A DNA stretch of 64,000 nt from Trichostrongylus colubriformis (Eukaryota; Nematoda; Chromadorea; Rhabditida; Trichostrongylidae). Location: the NCBI GenBank assembly GCA_963978905.1, contig OZ022261.1:124001-188000 (forward strand). Direction: 5' to 3'. Of this stretch, positions 1-12,609 are shown piece by piece (the first letter of the stretch is position 1; each line of letters starts with the position of its first letter). Under the pieces are notes generated by a model, which saw only the letters and a program-made list of their open reading frames with translations, searched no databases and was not told where the DNA came from. The position numbers and the translations under genes were made by a program.

Positions 1-177
1 TCTATCGAAAACGTATATTAGCTTTACCGAAAGATGAAGGAAACAATGTGAAAAACGGGGTTTAAAAAAACCGCGGGAACTTATTCCCCAACCCAATAAA
101 TCAAGTTATAATCAGTCAAAGGGAAACATTGAGCTTTTTCCCGATTTTACATCTCGAAATTTCCACCCAGGAAATTA

Positions 178-931
178 TTAGGTCGGCTACTAAGTTATTG
201 CAAATTTCACTCACAGATGTTTAGTTGGATTTTTAGCTTTGCTGGCGTAGGCCAAATGTTAAACACATATTGCTATCTAATAGTAGGCAATCCTGCTATC
301 AATCAGTAAAGAAAGTTTCTTGTTCGGTTGCATTATTTTCGTTTGGCGTGTGCTGAAAAATGCAGAATCAAAACATACATTTTCGCCATATTCTGCTTTC
401 TTATTTCCGTAAAGGGAAAACGCATCGCAAGCTCACAATAAGTTATGTGCTGTTTATGGTGCCGAAGCCTTAAAAGAACGGCAGTGCCAAAACTGGTTTG
501 CCAAATTTCGGTCTGGTGATTTTTCTCTCAAAGATGAGAAATTCTGGTCGTCCAGTTGAAGTTGACAACGACCTAATGTCAATACTTGATTCGGATCATC
601 ACAGTACAACACGTGAGATTGCAGAGCTACAAGCTACAGGTATCACATACCATTGAAAAGCATTGAAAACAGCTTGGGTACGTGTCAAATCTGGGTATAT
701 GGATTCCTCACGAACTTAAGGAAACACATTTCACGCAACGCATTAACATCTGCGATTTGCTGAAGAAACGTAATGAAAAGATCCATTTTTGAAACGAATG
801 ATCACTGGCGATGATGGCAAAAGGTCATTGATAAAAATGGGCAATACATTACAGAATAAAGTTATTCAGTTCTATGAAAAAAGGCCTTTGATTACTAACA
901 AAAATCCGCAATTAATTAGTTGCCAACCTAA
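178..931 (+). mobile_element. Deleted mariner element with degenerate transposase
   Basis: The ends form an inverted repeat: TTAGGTCGGCTACTAAGTTA at 178 and the complement of TTAGGTTGGCAACTAATTAA ending at 931, both flanked by TA (176-177, 932-933), the mariner target. Between about 360 and 860 the plus strand shows mariner (SETMAR-like) transposase pieces in shifting frames: RQCQNWFAKFRSGDFS, then SGRPVEVDND and HSTTREIAELQA, then DPFLKRMITGDD, which carries the first catalytic aspartate region. Stops and frameshifts interrupt all of it and the DDD C-terminal part is missing. The element is 754 bp against about 1.3 kb for intact mariners, so it is a dead, internally deleted copy. The TIR is the type known from nematode and irritans-group mariners; family assignment is from recognised motifs. 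Confidence 0.85.
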
Positions 932-3252
932 TACCACACTCTAAGGCAAACTTGAAAAAAATCATCGTCCACAAAACTTCGGGATTTGCTTTTTACATTT
1001 TTTCCCGCAGTTGTGCTGTATTTGTTCCCAACGAGCCATCCGCAAAGTTTCACCCCGGAAAATTAAAATATGGCAGAGACATACCCCCTCGAAAACCTCA
1101 CATCATTGGGTATGGGTGCGAAGATTCTAAAAGGCGGATGAAGCGGGATTGCGGAAGCAAAGCAGTGGCGTAATCAGGCAGTGTGGGAGGTAAATCAGCA
1201 TAAGGCGCAAGTTATGGACTGCGCTTCTTCCCGCAGCTTCCCGCAGACAATTGCTAAAATTCGCCGGAAATTCAAAAGTTTTTATACCTCAGATTTTTGA
1301 TTTGGCGCAAAGAATTTTTTAGTTTTCTGCGTTTGTATTCAAGTACTGAATATGTTGTGGTCTTGAGAGGAATCAGAATCTAGTGATTCCCAGGCACGAG
1401 TCATTCAAGCAGTCATAAGATAGCTATTTGCTCATAAAACCTGGATAGCTGTTTGCTCATAAAACCTGGATCAATATGTATAAGTGTTGGTAAAGCCAGC
1501 ACACTCGACAGCCCACAACATCTCCCACTTTTCCCCTATGACGAGTGATTTATTCATTTGTTAAAACTACCATTGAGCACTCAAATCTGCATTTCCAACA
1601 TTCAGTTCCGCCGTTTGATTTGGAGATAGAACCCGGTAATGATGAACGCACCCTTGTGGAAGTTTTAGTGGTTCCGACCTCAATAACGACAAATGCTAAG
1701 GGCACGTTTGGAAAAATTTTTAATCACTGAATTGCAATAGTTGTTGGATTTAGGATTAGACAGAAGTTGAGGGAGTGCTAAGCTGAGTATACAAATAATT
1801 AAATGCAAGCTACGAAAGGAAGAATGGTTCGCCACAGAAACTACATAGCCTCAGTTACCATTCACTTGCGAGGCAAAAAAGCTCTATGGGCTCGACTGCA
1901 AGCGTTGAGCGAAAATGGAGAAGTGAGAATATGGGTCGGTAAATTTATAGCTTCGACAATGACCGCCTGATTTCTACAGAATCAAAGTCAAAGATAGGAA
2001 AAGGATTCAGAAAGTGATGGATAATAATTTGACTGCGATAGCTTGTACCGTTTTCCATTTTGAAATTAGGACCCCCTTTCAGCAGAAAAATGACCAAAAT
2101 GATGTTTTGAAATGTGTCAGATCTACCCCAGAAAAAACCGATCCCATTTCGTTGGCGACTATGGCGCACACATAACAGCACGAGGGACATATTCCTCATC
2201 GTAAACTGTTGTAAATTGTAGACTTCAGTTTTCAGTTGGTCATTCGAGACTGATAGGTGGAATCATTTACTGACGATGTGACGTTACAAAAATCCTGACG
2301 ATCGTATTCCTCGAGACCCTAAACGTGGCTCATGTTTGAGAACTGTCTTCTACACTGCCAAACGCCTCCTCGTTCCTCCAGCGATTCGTTTGGAAATCCG
2401 GGGAAACAGCTGAAAATTCCTGCATGCAGGAATTAGCATAACCCAGACCACAACTGCTGGAATGGCACCATGCCAACCTTGATCAGCTGAATTTCAATAA
2501 CCGAGATATGTCATATGCCCCTTGAATGGATAATAAGATGAAGGCTTGCACGTCTCACTGCTTACATGGATAGCTCACAACGCGGTGCGGATGGCAAGTG
2601 GTCATTTTTACAGATAAGCATACATTTTGGGTTTACATAATGACTCTACTGTACCGAGAAATCGCAGAAGCATGTACACTGAGAGCCGGTGTCGCCTCCT
2701 GCTCCCTTCCGTCTATGATAGGATGACTGCCGCAATTCGAAGAGGACTTGTTTGAGCACAGCTAGGCGATTATGTTGACTTACTTGGCAATCTTAATGAC
2801 AATATAAAATGCTTAGCCGAGCGAAGCATACTATACGATCAAAAGTTTATATCAAAAATAGCGTTAGGAGTGTTTGGTGGAACTGGAGATTGTGCCGGCA
2901 TTGAGTGACCCATCCATCAGAAGGTCAGGCATATACTGCATTACAGCCGGAAAGGCACAAGCAATACATAGCAAGGAAAACTTGCCGGTAGAGGATGCGG
3001 TATCATAACAATATCTCTAAAAAAACATTGACCGAGGAACACCAGAGAAGTGACTCCGAAGTCAAACCAGGAATTTTGGCATAAATCGAGATCTCCGTCA
3101 AGACCGTGCTTGAGGCATTTTAGATTTTCGCAAATCCATGCATGAACAACTGAAATGAGTGCTTACTCGTAACAAATAGCCTCTTGCCATTTGATTCGCA
3201 TTGCAAGCTACCTATGTAAGCAGAGACGTGCAAGAACTGACCACGATTTCTA
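932..3252. other. No recognisable gene
   Basis: Only short open frames (under 90 codons) without family resemblance, no convincing splice-flanked coding stretch, and no clear inverted repeat. A short direct repeat, GATAGCTGTTTGCTCATAAA-like, is tandem near 1418-1470. Probably decayed intergenic or intronic DNA downstream of the RabGAP exons. Confidence 0.4.
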
Positions 3253-4151
3253 TTAGGTTGTAAGGAAAGTTCTGGCCGCTTTTTCGCAATCACAAGATAA
3301 ATTTAAATATCAGAGCGCGTCAACATGAATCAGCTGACATATTGTGCTCGTTAGATAGAGAAAAAGTTGCTCTTTCAGAATATATGTTTTATTTGGAATG
3401 CCACAAGGTTTTCAATTTATTAGGGAAGTTTTAAAGTGCTGCGAAAATGGCACTTTTAAGATGACTTCACTTCAAGAGTTCTTGTTTAGCCGAGTCCCAG
3501 CGAAGGTGACCACAAATGTGAATACTGCAAGAGGAGGGGGTGTATCACTGGATGGAACACATTGTCTCCGGTTTCAGAAGTGCAGAAATGAGGACGAGCT
3601 GCTCGAATTTTCAATTGATCAAATCGCTTTAACTAAAACGGCAGAAGGCGATGAGCGTCCATATTTGCAGGGGATATCCACAAGTATTGGCCCTCAACAA
3701 GCAACCTTAGCTGACCACCTCAAGTGGCCTTGATTTGGAAAAATCCAAAAAAATGGGTGCCGCGGGACCCCTCACGGCAGTCATGCGCAAGCGCATTTTT
3801 CACAAATCCTCTTCCACTAATTGAAGCAGTTGCAGGGTGAGGCCCTTACTCGTCTATCATGTTCATCAGATCTAGCGCTAACTATGCCCCACTTCCCAAA
3901 ACATCTGGCCGGCTCCTTCAGTAGCAGTGTGTTCAGAAAGAGTGGCGATTTGAAGTCGACTTTTTTTCATTTCGCGCAATATAAATTATCAGCCCTTTAT
4001 CAAATTGAGATGTGTAGGTATGCATAGTGTTGCCAAGAGTGTGGCGAATCTAATGGTGCTCACTCTGTGAGAAAAGATGCACTCTGAGCCGAGTTATGAT
4101 CTCTCGAAGTTGAAATTTCAAAAACCGGCCAAAACTTTCCTTACAACCTAA
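3253..4151 (+). mobile_element. Mariner-type non-autonomous element, copy 1
   Basis: Terminal inverted repeats TTAGGTTGTAAGGAAAGTT(C/T)TGGCC lie at both ends, each next to TA. The internal plus-strand frames (3398-3733 and 3821-4027) match the minus-strand frames of a second copy at 29621-30499, for example LLEFSIDQIALT and LKQLQGEALTR against [11 protein letters not shown] and [11 protein letters not shown]. The second part vaguely follows a mariner transposase C-terminus: SSDLALT in place of the usual SPDLAPSD, then PHFPKHLAG and an FF residue pair. No complete catalytic domain is present. Reading: a decayed or deletion-derivative mariner family, 899 bp. The TIRs and the two copies are seen directly; the link to transposase is inference. 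Confidence 0.8.
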
Positions 4152-5255
4152 TATATAAGCATTTTATTACGTGCATCGCAAATCAACAGCGATGGATAAA
4201 AAGTGGTATCGTACCGCTCCCACGGTTGTGGACTGGGAAGGCTATCCCCTCATTTGAGACTTTCGGCCACTTCCTGAAATTTCGTCACAAACGTTCGAAG
4301 AGAAGGCGTCTGGCTAAGAGGAGGACACTTCACAAATCTGGAGCCACTTTCAGGCCTTTGAAGAAGACGATCCACAAACAGAAGACGATCCATAAACATG
4401 AAACCATTAATTAAACTATTCCACTTATCAACGTCGCTCTGGAGACAGAAGTACAAATAAAAATCGATGATTGGTTTCCATAAGGAAGTGTTGTAAGACA
4501 TTGCAAGCCATGCTATGATTATTTCTGCTCGGACTTAAAGAAGGTTACATGCTCCGAGCTGGGTGAATCGTTGAAGTTTCACACAATTCAAAAATGCAAG
4601 TGATAAAGAATGAGAGAGAGGGTTGAAAGTTGTAGTTTTGTTTCTGCTGCTGAACATCGAGGACTGAAAAGGCTGAAGTCATTGATAAAACACGACCTCT
4701 CATCTTCTACACTGATGAACTCCACTGTCACCCCATAAGATCTTTCGAAATTTCCTCCGTTCTAACTGAGTGAACCAACTTCATTGGAAGCCACCGAGGC
4801 TTGGACTCGTACCAGATCCTTTTTACAAAAACGGTAGCAGTCTGTTCGAAACAAGGAGTTGAGACAAGGGTCAAATGCCAGCACCGTGACATGACGGTTG
4901 AAACTGGAACATTCTCACGCTGGCATACACAGCTTTTCTACATGGCCAAACTTGTAGACCGAGCCCACGACCATGCGTCATGCGTCCCGTCCCGTAGTCA
5001 TCAGAAATACCACTGCCCTACGTGGTACTGGTACGAGCAATCTGATCACCTTCATTCAATCACCTTGTTACGACTGACTGGCACGATTGATGGTGTGCAA
5101 CAATTTTCTAGCGGAAATGTCTGTGTACATCCCTCAAGGGAACGGTATAGACCCCATTTTGCCTTTAAGATTTAGTCTCCAGCGTTGAAGCATCACAACG
5201 GAGGTTATCCTCACTGACTTCGACAAGTTTTTCACACTAATTGCAGCCACACGAA
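4152..5255. other. No recognisable gene
   Basis: Contains an open frame at 4801-5175 (124 codons, no family recognised, rich in H, R and Y) and a Lys/Arg-rich 62-codon frame at 4226-4414. Neither is splice-flanked in a convincing way. The segment about 5150-5225 resembles, in direct orientation, the segment about 6025-6100 on the other side of the next element. Confidence 0.35.
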
Positions 5256-6005
5256 GCATCTGCATCTTATGTCACGCTACTGCCGCATCTTTAAATAGGC
5301 GCTGGTGGCAGCTCACACTGCACATTCCAGTGCAAAGTACGTACTCACGTACCGTAGACCTTTGCACTGGAATGTGCTGTGTGAGCTGCCATCAGCGCCA
5401 GTTTAAAGGCAGCATTGGGGGAAAGTCGGATGAAAGTAAAAGAAACAGTGCATATGAAAGTCGAGATGCCTAGTAACAGGATAGTGGAGAAAAAACAGAT
5501 GGAAATGGCCCAAAACCCGAGAAGTAGAACCCCCTTCCCACTGTTGATTCTCGACGCGGACGACCTGTCCGTCAAGAGGGGAGTAGTCTGATCTAGTTTT
5601 CTATTGGCATGTTGCCAAGTAAACACAGGGGAATGTTTGGAAATACGACAACATCTATTTTTTGAGTGAGTCTGAAGCTAAAGCTGCGAAAACGCGCCGC
5701 AAAACCTTTGATCTTGCCGTATCTCCTTGGCCGCTCCCACCCCAGTCAATCGGGAATTACGTCATCGGGAGGCGGGACCGCTGTGTTCAAGAGGCGGGAC
5801 CGCTGTGTTCAAGAGGCGGAACCGCTTTTTGCAGGGTTTTTACAGCTCGGAGGGGCGCTTTTTTACCGAGATTTCGCCACAGATAGCTTTCTTAAGCCCA
5901 GGAATACCATGTAAGTGACTTCTTGATGGGATTTCGCCATTACCGCACTACCACTAATGATGTCTTTAAAGATGCGGCAGTAGCGTGACATAAGATGCAG
6001 ATGCA
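5256..6005. mobile_element. Foldback/MITE-like element with 40-bp perfect TIR
   Basis: A 40-bp inverted repeat, GCATCTGCATCTTATGTCAC... at 5256-5295 and its exact complement at 5965-6005, bounds a 750-bp unit. Inside its left end is a strong hairpin (5299-5338 pairing with 5360-5399, about two mismatches). The rest, 5402-5967, is a dispersed repeat with its own weaker TIR (TTTAAAGGCAGCATTGGGGG-like) and is repeated at 51218-51808. No transposase motif is visible in the internal frames, so it is non-autonomous or nested: a smaller element carrying a hairpin-tipped larger one. Confidence 0.75.
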
Positions 6006-6685
6006 TCCCACGATATTAGCGGTCTGAGCCTGATTTCGCCCTCAAGACTTAGCCTTCAGCCTTAGAGCATAATAAGGACAAAGGTTGTTCGCTGACAACA
6101 TTGTGGTGTAATACTGAAAGAAGCATAAAGTGACACAGGTGCCGATGGGCGGGAAGAAATCAGGAAGCCAGAAACCAGTGACTAACTAACAGAAGAGAGA
6201 CTGCCTTAGCTATAAAGGGGAGTACTGTGAAATAAAAAATAAAAAGGTGCAGAATTCGAAAACAATGACACAACTTTCCCGCCGATCTAATATTCCAGCA
6301 CAGAGCATGATTGGAGTTTGACTAAAAAGGTCGCCACCGACATATGCAGTGATCAGTACTATGCCAAGGGCGTACACCTTCAATCAGGGTGGTTTACGGT
6401 TGGGTAGGTATGGGGTTACTGCAGATCACATGGCACTTGTTCACACTACCTAGGGGGTGAACTACATATCAGTTAGGCGTATGCTCATTACCCCTCTCCG
6501 AAAGACAGCCTATGTGTATAAGTCTCGTCAAAATGAAAGATACAAAATATAACAAAATGTCAGAAAGGCCTATTTTTTAGTGTTGCAGTGGGGTGCACAG
6601 ACGAGGCTCCAGGGTAAGGGTTGACCTCAAATTGTGAAGAAGCCGTGAAGGAGAGAAATATGCAAAGTTGCAAGTTATATATATA
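6006..6685. other. No recognisable gene
   Basis: No long open frame, no recognisable motif and no inverted repeat. It ends in a short TATATATATA run that is the target of the next element. Confidence 0.4.
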
Positions 6686-7192
6686 CAGTAGCGCTCAAAA
6701 GTCTTCGGCGAAATGGTCTTTCACCTGGGTTTTTCACTTGTAACTTTTTTGCAACTGCACCGATCTGAGAAAAATTTTAGTATGTTGTACTTGGAGACAC
6801 TGCATACTCAATATACTAGTTTGGCGCTCAGCGGTGTGGGGCACGTGGTTATATGAAATTTTTTGTTTTTAGGGTGCCATCGCTACGCCGTCCTGCTGTG
6901 CCGCTGTCATCAAAAGTCGTGGTCTTTCTACAGGATATTAATGTTCTCTGAGGCTTGCTCGTTTTGTTTTTGTAAAGAATACCGTTCCCACTGACCAAGC
7001 CTTTTACTTTTTTTTGGGTGGTCTTGTAGTAAATTTTTGTAAAAAACCATGAAAAGTGTCAAGCTGCTCTCAAGTAGAAGGAAATGTTGGCAATAGGTTC
7101 AGGCACCACATATTAAAATTTTGTCAAATTTGGTCAAAAAGAAAAAAAGTTATGACAAGAAAGTTTTGGCCGAAGACTTTTGAGCGCTACTG
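6686..7192. mobile_element. Tc1/mariner-type MITE (family CAGTAGCGC), long copy
   Basis: CAGTAGCGCTCAAAAGTCTT at the left and its exact complement at the right, both abutting TATATATA. Inverted pairing covers about the first 27 bases (through GGC). The interior has no long open frame. A 132-bp internally deleted version of the same family sits at 29158-29289 with the same 24-base ends. CAGT-starting termini with a TA target duplication are typical of Tc1-like elements; 507 bp without coding capacity indicates a MITE. Confidence 0.85.
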
Positions 7193-10100
7193 TATATATA
7201 TAATAGAATCGTAGAGAAAACTACCAGGAGTTTGCATGTTATGGCGCTTAGAATTCTCCCGTAGGAGTCTTAACTGCAAATGTACGTTTTTGGAAAGCTG
7301 TTGACGAGGAAAAGACAAAGGTGACCTGGAATTATGTCTAAGCTGGAACAAGTATGCCCAGGTACAATGCTTTATGCTATTTTCATTGTGTTCAAATGCC
7401 TATGAATTTTATTTTAAATGGACCGAAATCCAGTAAATGATGCGCATTGTTACCCGCAGGCGTATTAGAGCGGGTCTGGACAGCTTTTGCTGCCGGATGC
7501 ATACATTGTGGTCGACGCTAGGGCTGAGTAAAGGATCTCTACCTCGGCTGGAGAACTTTCTGAATCTGCCTGGTTTGATGCGGTGAAGGTTTGTCTATTA
7601 AAGATGCAGGATCCTCATGCATGGCTAACGAGACAAAAATAGCTATAAATGACTGCTGAGGACAATGACAAAAAACAGCTTCTAAATAACATCATGATAT
7701 CAGGCTCTTCAGATGTCTTAAAACTGGATTAAAAAGTTTTGAAAAAAGTTACCAAAACTTACTATACACCTCACACTTAGGGTGTATATGTTGTCAAACT
7801 CATGGGTGCGGTCATAATTCATATTTGCCGTATAGATACCCCTACTGTTGTTTCAGTGGTTCGACATACTAGTAGCATTTCTGCAGTTATTATTCTTTAT
7901 CTGATAATCGATATCCATTTTGGCATTTCTGTTGTGAAGTTTATAGATGAATCAAATATCTCGAATGTCTCTACTTTCGTAAACTTGCACCAGCTTTGCT
8001 ATGTGCTCAACGTTTCGCCGATGTCGCACAGTTAGTCAGCGCACCTGTACAAGGGAGGTAACCCTACAGGCAAGTTCAAGAAAGCGCGAGATGAAGCTGT
8101 GCTGTGAGTGGGGGGGGGGGGGGGGGGGAAGGAAGGGGTCTGCGCGGCTATTTTTGCACTTCGATATGGATATTGCTCCACCTCACCAGTGTCTTGGAAT
8201 GCTGCTGCTTTATTGACATGTGTATCCCCGCGTGGTTGTACACCGGAGAAGGAATACCAAAGCTCTTGAAGCTTCCAAAATCTAGGGCGTAGGCAAATCC
8301 AGAAGAATGAACGAGTACGCCGCACCAAAATGATTAGCTCTCGTGGCAATCACATAACAAAGCTTACCGGAGCATGACGCGCTCGCTCCTAGTGTACTGG
8401 CATAATGCCGGCAAGCTTACTCTCATTGGAATGCAATAGTAGCAACGCAGAACACCGCCCGTTGTCGCATCGTGCGACGGCTGTGACGTCACCCAGTTTT
8501 TATGTTTGGCTCCTTTACAAGCGAGAATAATTACCTTACCGTACACTTTGAAAACTAAAGACCCTCTCCCCTGTGCTTATGAGCAAAATGTCACTACGCA
8601 AAATTGATGGGAGCGGCTATTCCATCTTCACCGGAGTATGAAACAGTGGAAAAATCATTTAGCAATACAAGATCTCCATTAAGGGCAGTCGAATGCTAAA
8701 CACTCGGTTGCACGTCCACAGTTATGCAAACGGCTCCGCTTAGAACACAGATATAACATGCAAGGATAGACATGTCTCTGAATGATGACCACTAAGTCGC
8801 TACTACTGCTTCGCTTCACCTACTCGGCGAACCCACACTGCTTCTTGCTCTTCACCATCGCAAAAATTAGCCCTGTGAGGTAATCTCACAAATCATCTTA
8901 GCAACAAACTCCGCAGATATGTCGACCGTAAGAGATGAAATCGCAGCCACATAACATGCTCCATTTCAATTGCGCGTCACCTTAGAAGAAACACTACAAG
9001 TTGCTTGGAAACTGCCAGTTCGTTTTCAGCAGTCAATGTCGTGATGATGTTTGGAGGCAATGTGTGCCCTTGGTGAAAAAAATTCCCGGCCAGCGAAGCG
9101 TCGGCCCACACCGTTGGCTCCTCGACTGGACCGTGGTCCCCTGCTCGTGACACCGTCGATCGTGTGGCTCGTGATGCACTGGCCTACGATACTCTTCTGC
9201 GTGCAACCGACTTACATAGGCCGCCATATACATATAACGACAAGGAGGTCATCCCCAGAATCGCGTAGTGATGACTTGACCGATGCCGACCATTTGGTCT
9301 CTAATGAACACATACGCATAGCTTAACAGCTTGATACGCGTACTACCATAATCAATAAGATATTTTTACAAAACCACTCTACGGATATTTCTAGAACACC
9401 CCTCTCTACGGGAGCTGAGGCAATTGGGCGGTTAGAACATTTTGTTTCTACTGATATTGTGAAAGGTAATGCGTCTCTAAGCGGAAATTTTCTAATAGTT
9501 ATGGGTATTTTTTTATGGTCGACAAATTGGTCATTTGATAGCCATCATATCGATAAAGACAAGCGACATTCCTTAAGAGCTTGTCCACGTAAGTGTAGAA
9601 ATGCTTCCTAACATGATACGGTTTCAGAAGCGAAATGTTTTTACTAACTAATTATCTTACATTTAGGCTGAAGTGGTCATGTGGCAGTAGTTAGCGGCGC
9701 ATTGGATTCTTCACCATCGATTTGATCGCACATCCTTGCACAAGAATTCTTCCATAGTCGAAAAGCGTCGTGAATGTCTCCTAGCCCTGGATACACCACT
9801 AAAGGTTATTTCGACCGATTGTGGGATAATTGTGGGATGGGATTTGAGGTGCTCAGTAGAGCAGCAGCAAAAAAGCGAAATGAAAGAGTCAAAGAGCTAA
9901 TGAATATGACCCCACTTCTCACGATGTAGGACCCGCTCTCGCCCCTCTACATTACCAGATGCTAAGGGATGATGCCGTCAAGGGGCCAGGTTAGTCAGCA
10001 ACGGACGTGGTCCCGCCCTCACAGCAACTCGAGCAGTGAGCGCTGCAGGTTGTAGTGAAGTGAGATGAGGTGCGATGCAGTACAAGGCCAGCCTGATAAA

Positions 10101-10283
10101 CGTGTACTTCACCGCATACCATCTCTTCAAAATTCGGCATGCATTTACGAGCAAGATTCGCATTTCTCACTTTCTCCTTCACCCAGTTAAGCAAGTGCGC
10201 CTGTTGTATGCGTGCTTTTGTCTATTTGACCAGAAATCATAGTTCGAGTTGCAGCAGTGGTGTACGGTTACCAAAAGGATATA
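7193..10283. other. Unannotated stretch with a G19 tract
   Basis: No exon or transposase could be recognised. A 19-base G run lies at 8110-8128. A GC-richer patch about 9060-9240 is open in two plus frames and in one minus frame but has no recognisable family. The remainder is ordinary AT-rich DNA with short frames only. Confidence 0.4.
8110..8128. repeat. G19 homopolymer
   Basis: Nineteen consecutive G on the plus strand. Long G runs are a known feature of nematode genomes and can form quadruplexes. Confidence 0.95.
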
Positions 10284-11027
10284 CAGGGGGTGCCAAAAAA
10301 AAGTAATTTTGTCTCCTCCACTTTCGACCCCATTTAGCCAAACTACAGTAAATTCTATTGAGGTATTCTCATCCCCAGAATCAAGAGCAGACCTAACTCT
10401 ATCACTATACTCCGTGGCAGCCTCCTGCACGAGCAGAAACGGGAGCAAGGAAAGACTGAACAAGATGTATCACCTCAACTGGGCAAAATCCGAAATTTCT
10501 TCGCCCTCTTTCACAACCTTGCTGACGTCCGTTCAATCTGGGTACCTAAGGGGATTCATACCGGATGGTGTTCTTTAACATTGCGTTTTTCCCGGGTTCC
10601 CAGCGCCCTTCGTTTCCAAGAGACAAAACGTTCCCCTACCACTGAAACCCCTCCGGAGGCGGATTTGAGGCATGAAAATGATACTTTGGATCATAGCAGC
10701 CTTGTCCAAGCAGCAAGGGCTCTGTGACTTCCAAGAACCGAAGGGCCAACCCCCAGGAAGCTTCCCACAAAAGACCTACCACGGAGCTTGGCTCCACTGT
10801 TTTTAGCGAATTTTTAAATGTAGGTGCTCCGAAGCCCGACTGCGCCGAATGAAACCTCCATATTTTTATGAACATGAACGTGAGGAGCCACAGCTTGTTC
10901 CTGCTTTTAGAGGAACATTTCGAGAATGTTTTGCCCCAATACCTTTATCTCTTTCGTTTCCCTACGTTTTGTAAAATTGGCAGATGTGAGCCGTGGGCAA
11001 AATTACTTTTTTTTTTGGCACCCCCTG
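10284..11027. mobile_element. Tc1/mariner-type MITE (family CAGGGGGTGCC), copy 1
   Basis: CAGGGGGTGCCAAAAAAAAG at 10284 and its complement ending at 11027, immediately flanked by TA on both sides (10282-10283, 11028-11029). The inverted pairing extends to about 30 bases (…TAATTTTG). The 744-bp interior has short frames only (10249-10578 plus and 10636-10875 minus) with no transposase motif. A 3'-truncated, opposite-orientation copy is at 30508-31150 and shares the interior (for example the tracts for [20 protein letters not shown] and [19 protein letters not shown]). Confidence 0.85.
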
Positions 11028-11777
11028 TACAGGTGAAAAGAAAACAGATGGTTGGTGTGACAGCAGGTGGTAGGGTAATAAGGGGCATAGGAGGCAAGTC
11101 ATCGAGGTCAAGCCTTGGCATCTATCAATTTTGACCGTGATGGGATGTGGACACTGATAGCGCGTGGTGGCATATGGCAGCTTTCGGCAAAGTCTGATAA
11201 GATTCAATAGTAAATGAGCATCAGAGGATCACTTCCTCATCGTATGATGATTAATGAACACATTTCGTTCCTACCAAACCCTTCAAACCATCGAATGTGA
11301 CGCATATCTGTAGAGATGTGACAAGCTGTGATGAGCGACCAATGGACGATTAATATTGTTCTTAACATTGAACGCTCAGGATCAAACATGTTACCTAACC
11401 CACAGAAGCAAAATATATCTACAGCCAAACTGCCTGAGCTCCCAAATAAAGGTGATCATCTAAAGATACGTTTGACAAGCGCACAGTACTGTGGGTACCA
11501 CGCTGTAGCACTATATGGTATGGGCTCCATCGAAACCGACTAGTCACCACCGAGCAAGTCACCATTACAAATTCCATAGTATGATGTGCGCAGCCACATC
11601 CAAGTTTTTTTTTATCTAGAACTCTTGGGTGGGAAGTCCTCCCTCACTCTCCCATAACCTTGACTTCCCGCTGAGGAACTACTACCTACTGGAATCACAC
11701 TCTAGCCAAGGTGGTTTTAAAAGTATACCATCCAATCTTAGTACCGCACTGACGAGAAAAGAGCTTCATTTTCCCAT
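11028..11777. other. No recognisable gene
   Basis: Short frames only. Nothing with family resemblance or paired splice sites was seen. Confidence 0.4.
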
Positions 11778-12042
11778 GAAAGTTTGAAATGAGAGCCGGA
11801 TAGATCGATAGAACTCAGAACACTGATTATACCTGTGAAAACCATAATTGCAAAATGGCATTCTGGGTTACGAGAGGTCAGAGTTTGCCTGTGACATCTC
11901 ATCGGCGAGGAACTTTGCCATGAGCACGGCCGTTGCTTAACCAGCATCGAACAGCGTGACTCACTGGTAGTGTTCCAGATTCGGCGGATTGGGGTCGAGG
12001 GTTTGTTCCCTGTCGGTGCAGTTTTCTGCATTTTGTCTCATT
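11778..12042 (+). repeat. Dispersed repeat with tRNA-like A and B boxes, copy 1
   Basis: This about 265-bp segment is repeated in inverse orientation at 18168-18432. On the plus strand it contains TGACTCACTGGTAGTG, close to the RNA polymerase III A box (TRGYNNANNGG), and about 40 bases later GGGTTTGTTCCC, close to the B box (GGTTCRANNCC). A SINE-like, tRNA-derived origin is therefore plausible. The odd point is that the box-like region lies in the 3' part of the shared segment instead of at its head. No intact tRNA cloverleaf was identified. Confidence 0.5.
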
Positions 12043-12609
12043 GTCAGTGAGTGCTTTCCTTCCACTTCTGATGACTATCGCACCCATCATTACTCTGTCA
12101 CTTCATTTGTAACTACTACCGTTACTCACAATGGAGCGATACCAGTTCGAAGGGACCATTTGCAATGGGACACATATCACTCCATGCGCATTTGGACGCT
12201 GATTTCAAACCTGTATTCAATATCTGCCGAACGATTCTCTAAAGGAAGTCATAGACGTTTACCTGAATGAATAATGCTATTATATGGTACCGGAAGCCCA
12301 TAACGCGCGAACCAGTCGTTCTCGGGCAAAACCACTGTAATTTTCGTATTTAGGAAATCAAATCACCTCCAAGGGACAAGATTTTAGCCAATTCGAAAAT
12401 ATGACTAAATTTCGGAAAACACGGGCTATTGGGTGGCGGGGGTTGCGTATACATGCTTACTGATACCTGCACGTGGTACCCGTGCTTTTACTAAATTCAG
12501 TAAGCTTTCGCAGCATACGGCAGAATCGTTCGAGCTATATAAGTTGCACACTTACCATGGCAAAAGTATTCCATATATAGCAAGGAGGTGCTGGTGTCCA
12601 GCCCAAAGC
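12043..12609. other. No recognisable gene
   Basis: Short frames only (for example 12433-12624, 63 codons, no family). Presumed decayed DNA upstream of the RTE copy. Confidence 0.4.

Noticed and set aside
9051..9326. Open frame of 91 codons in a GC-richer patch
   Set aside because: Three frames are open across the patch, no family is recognisable and no splice pairing was found; it could not be called a gene.
10179..10463. 94-codon minus frame
   Set aside because: Lies across a MITE terminus and is shared by the two MITE copies only as non-coding DNA.
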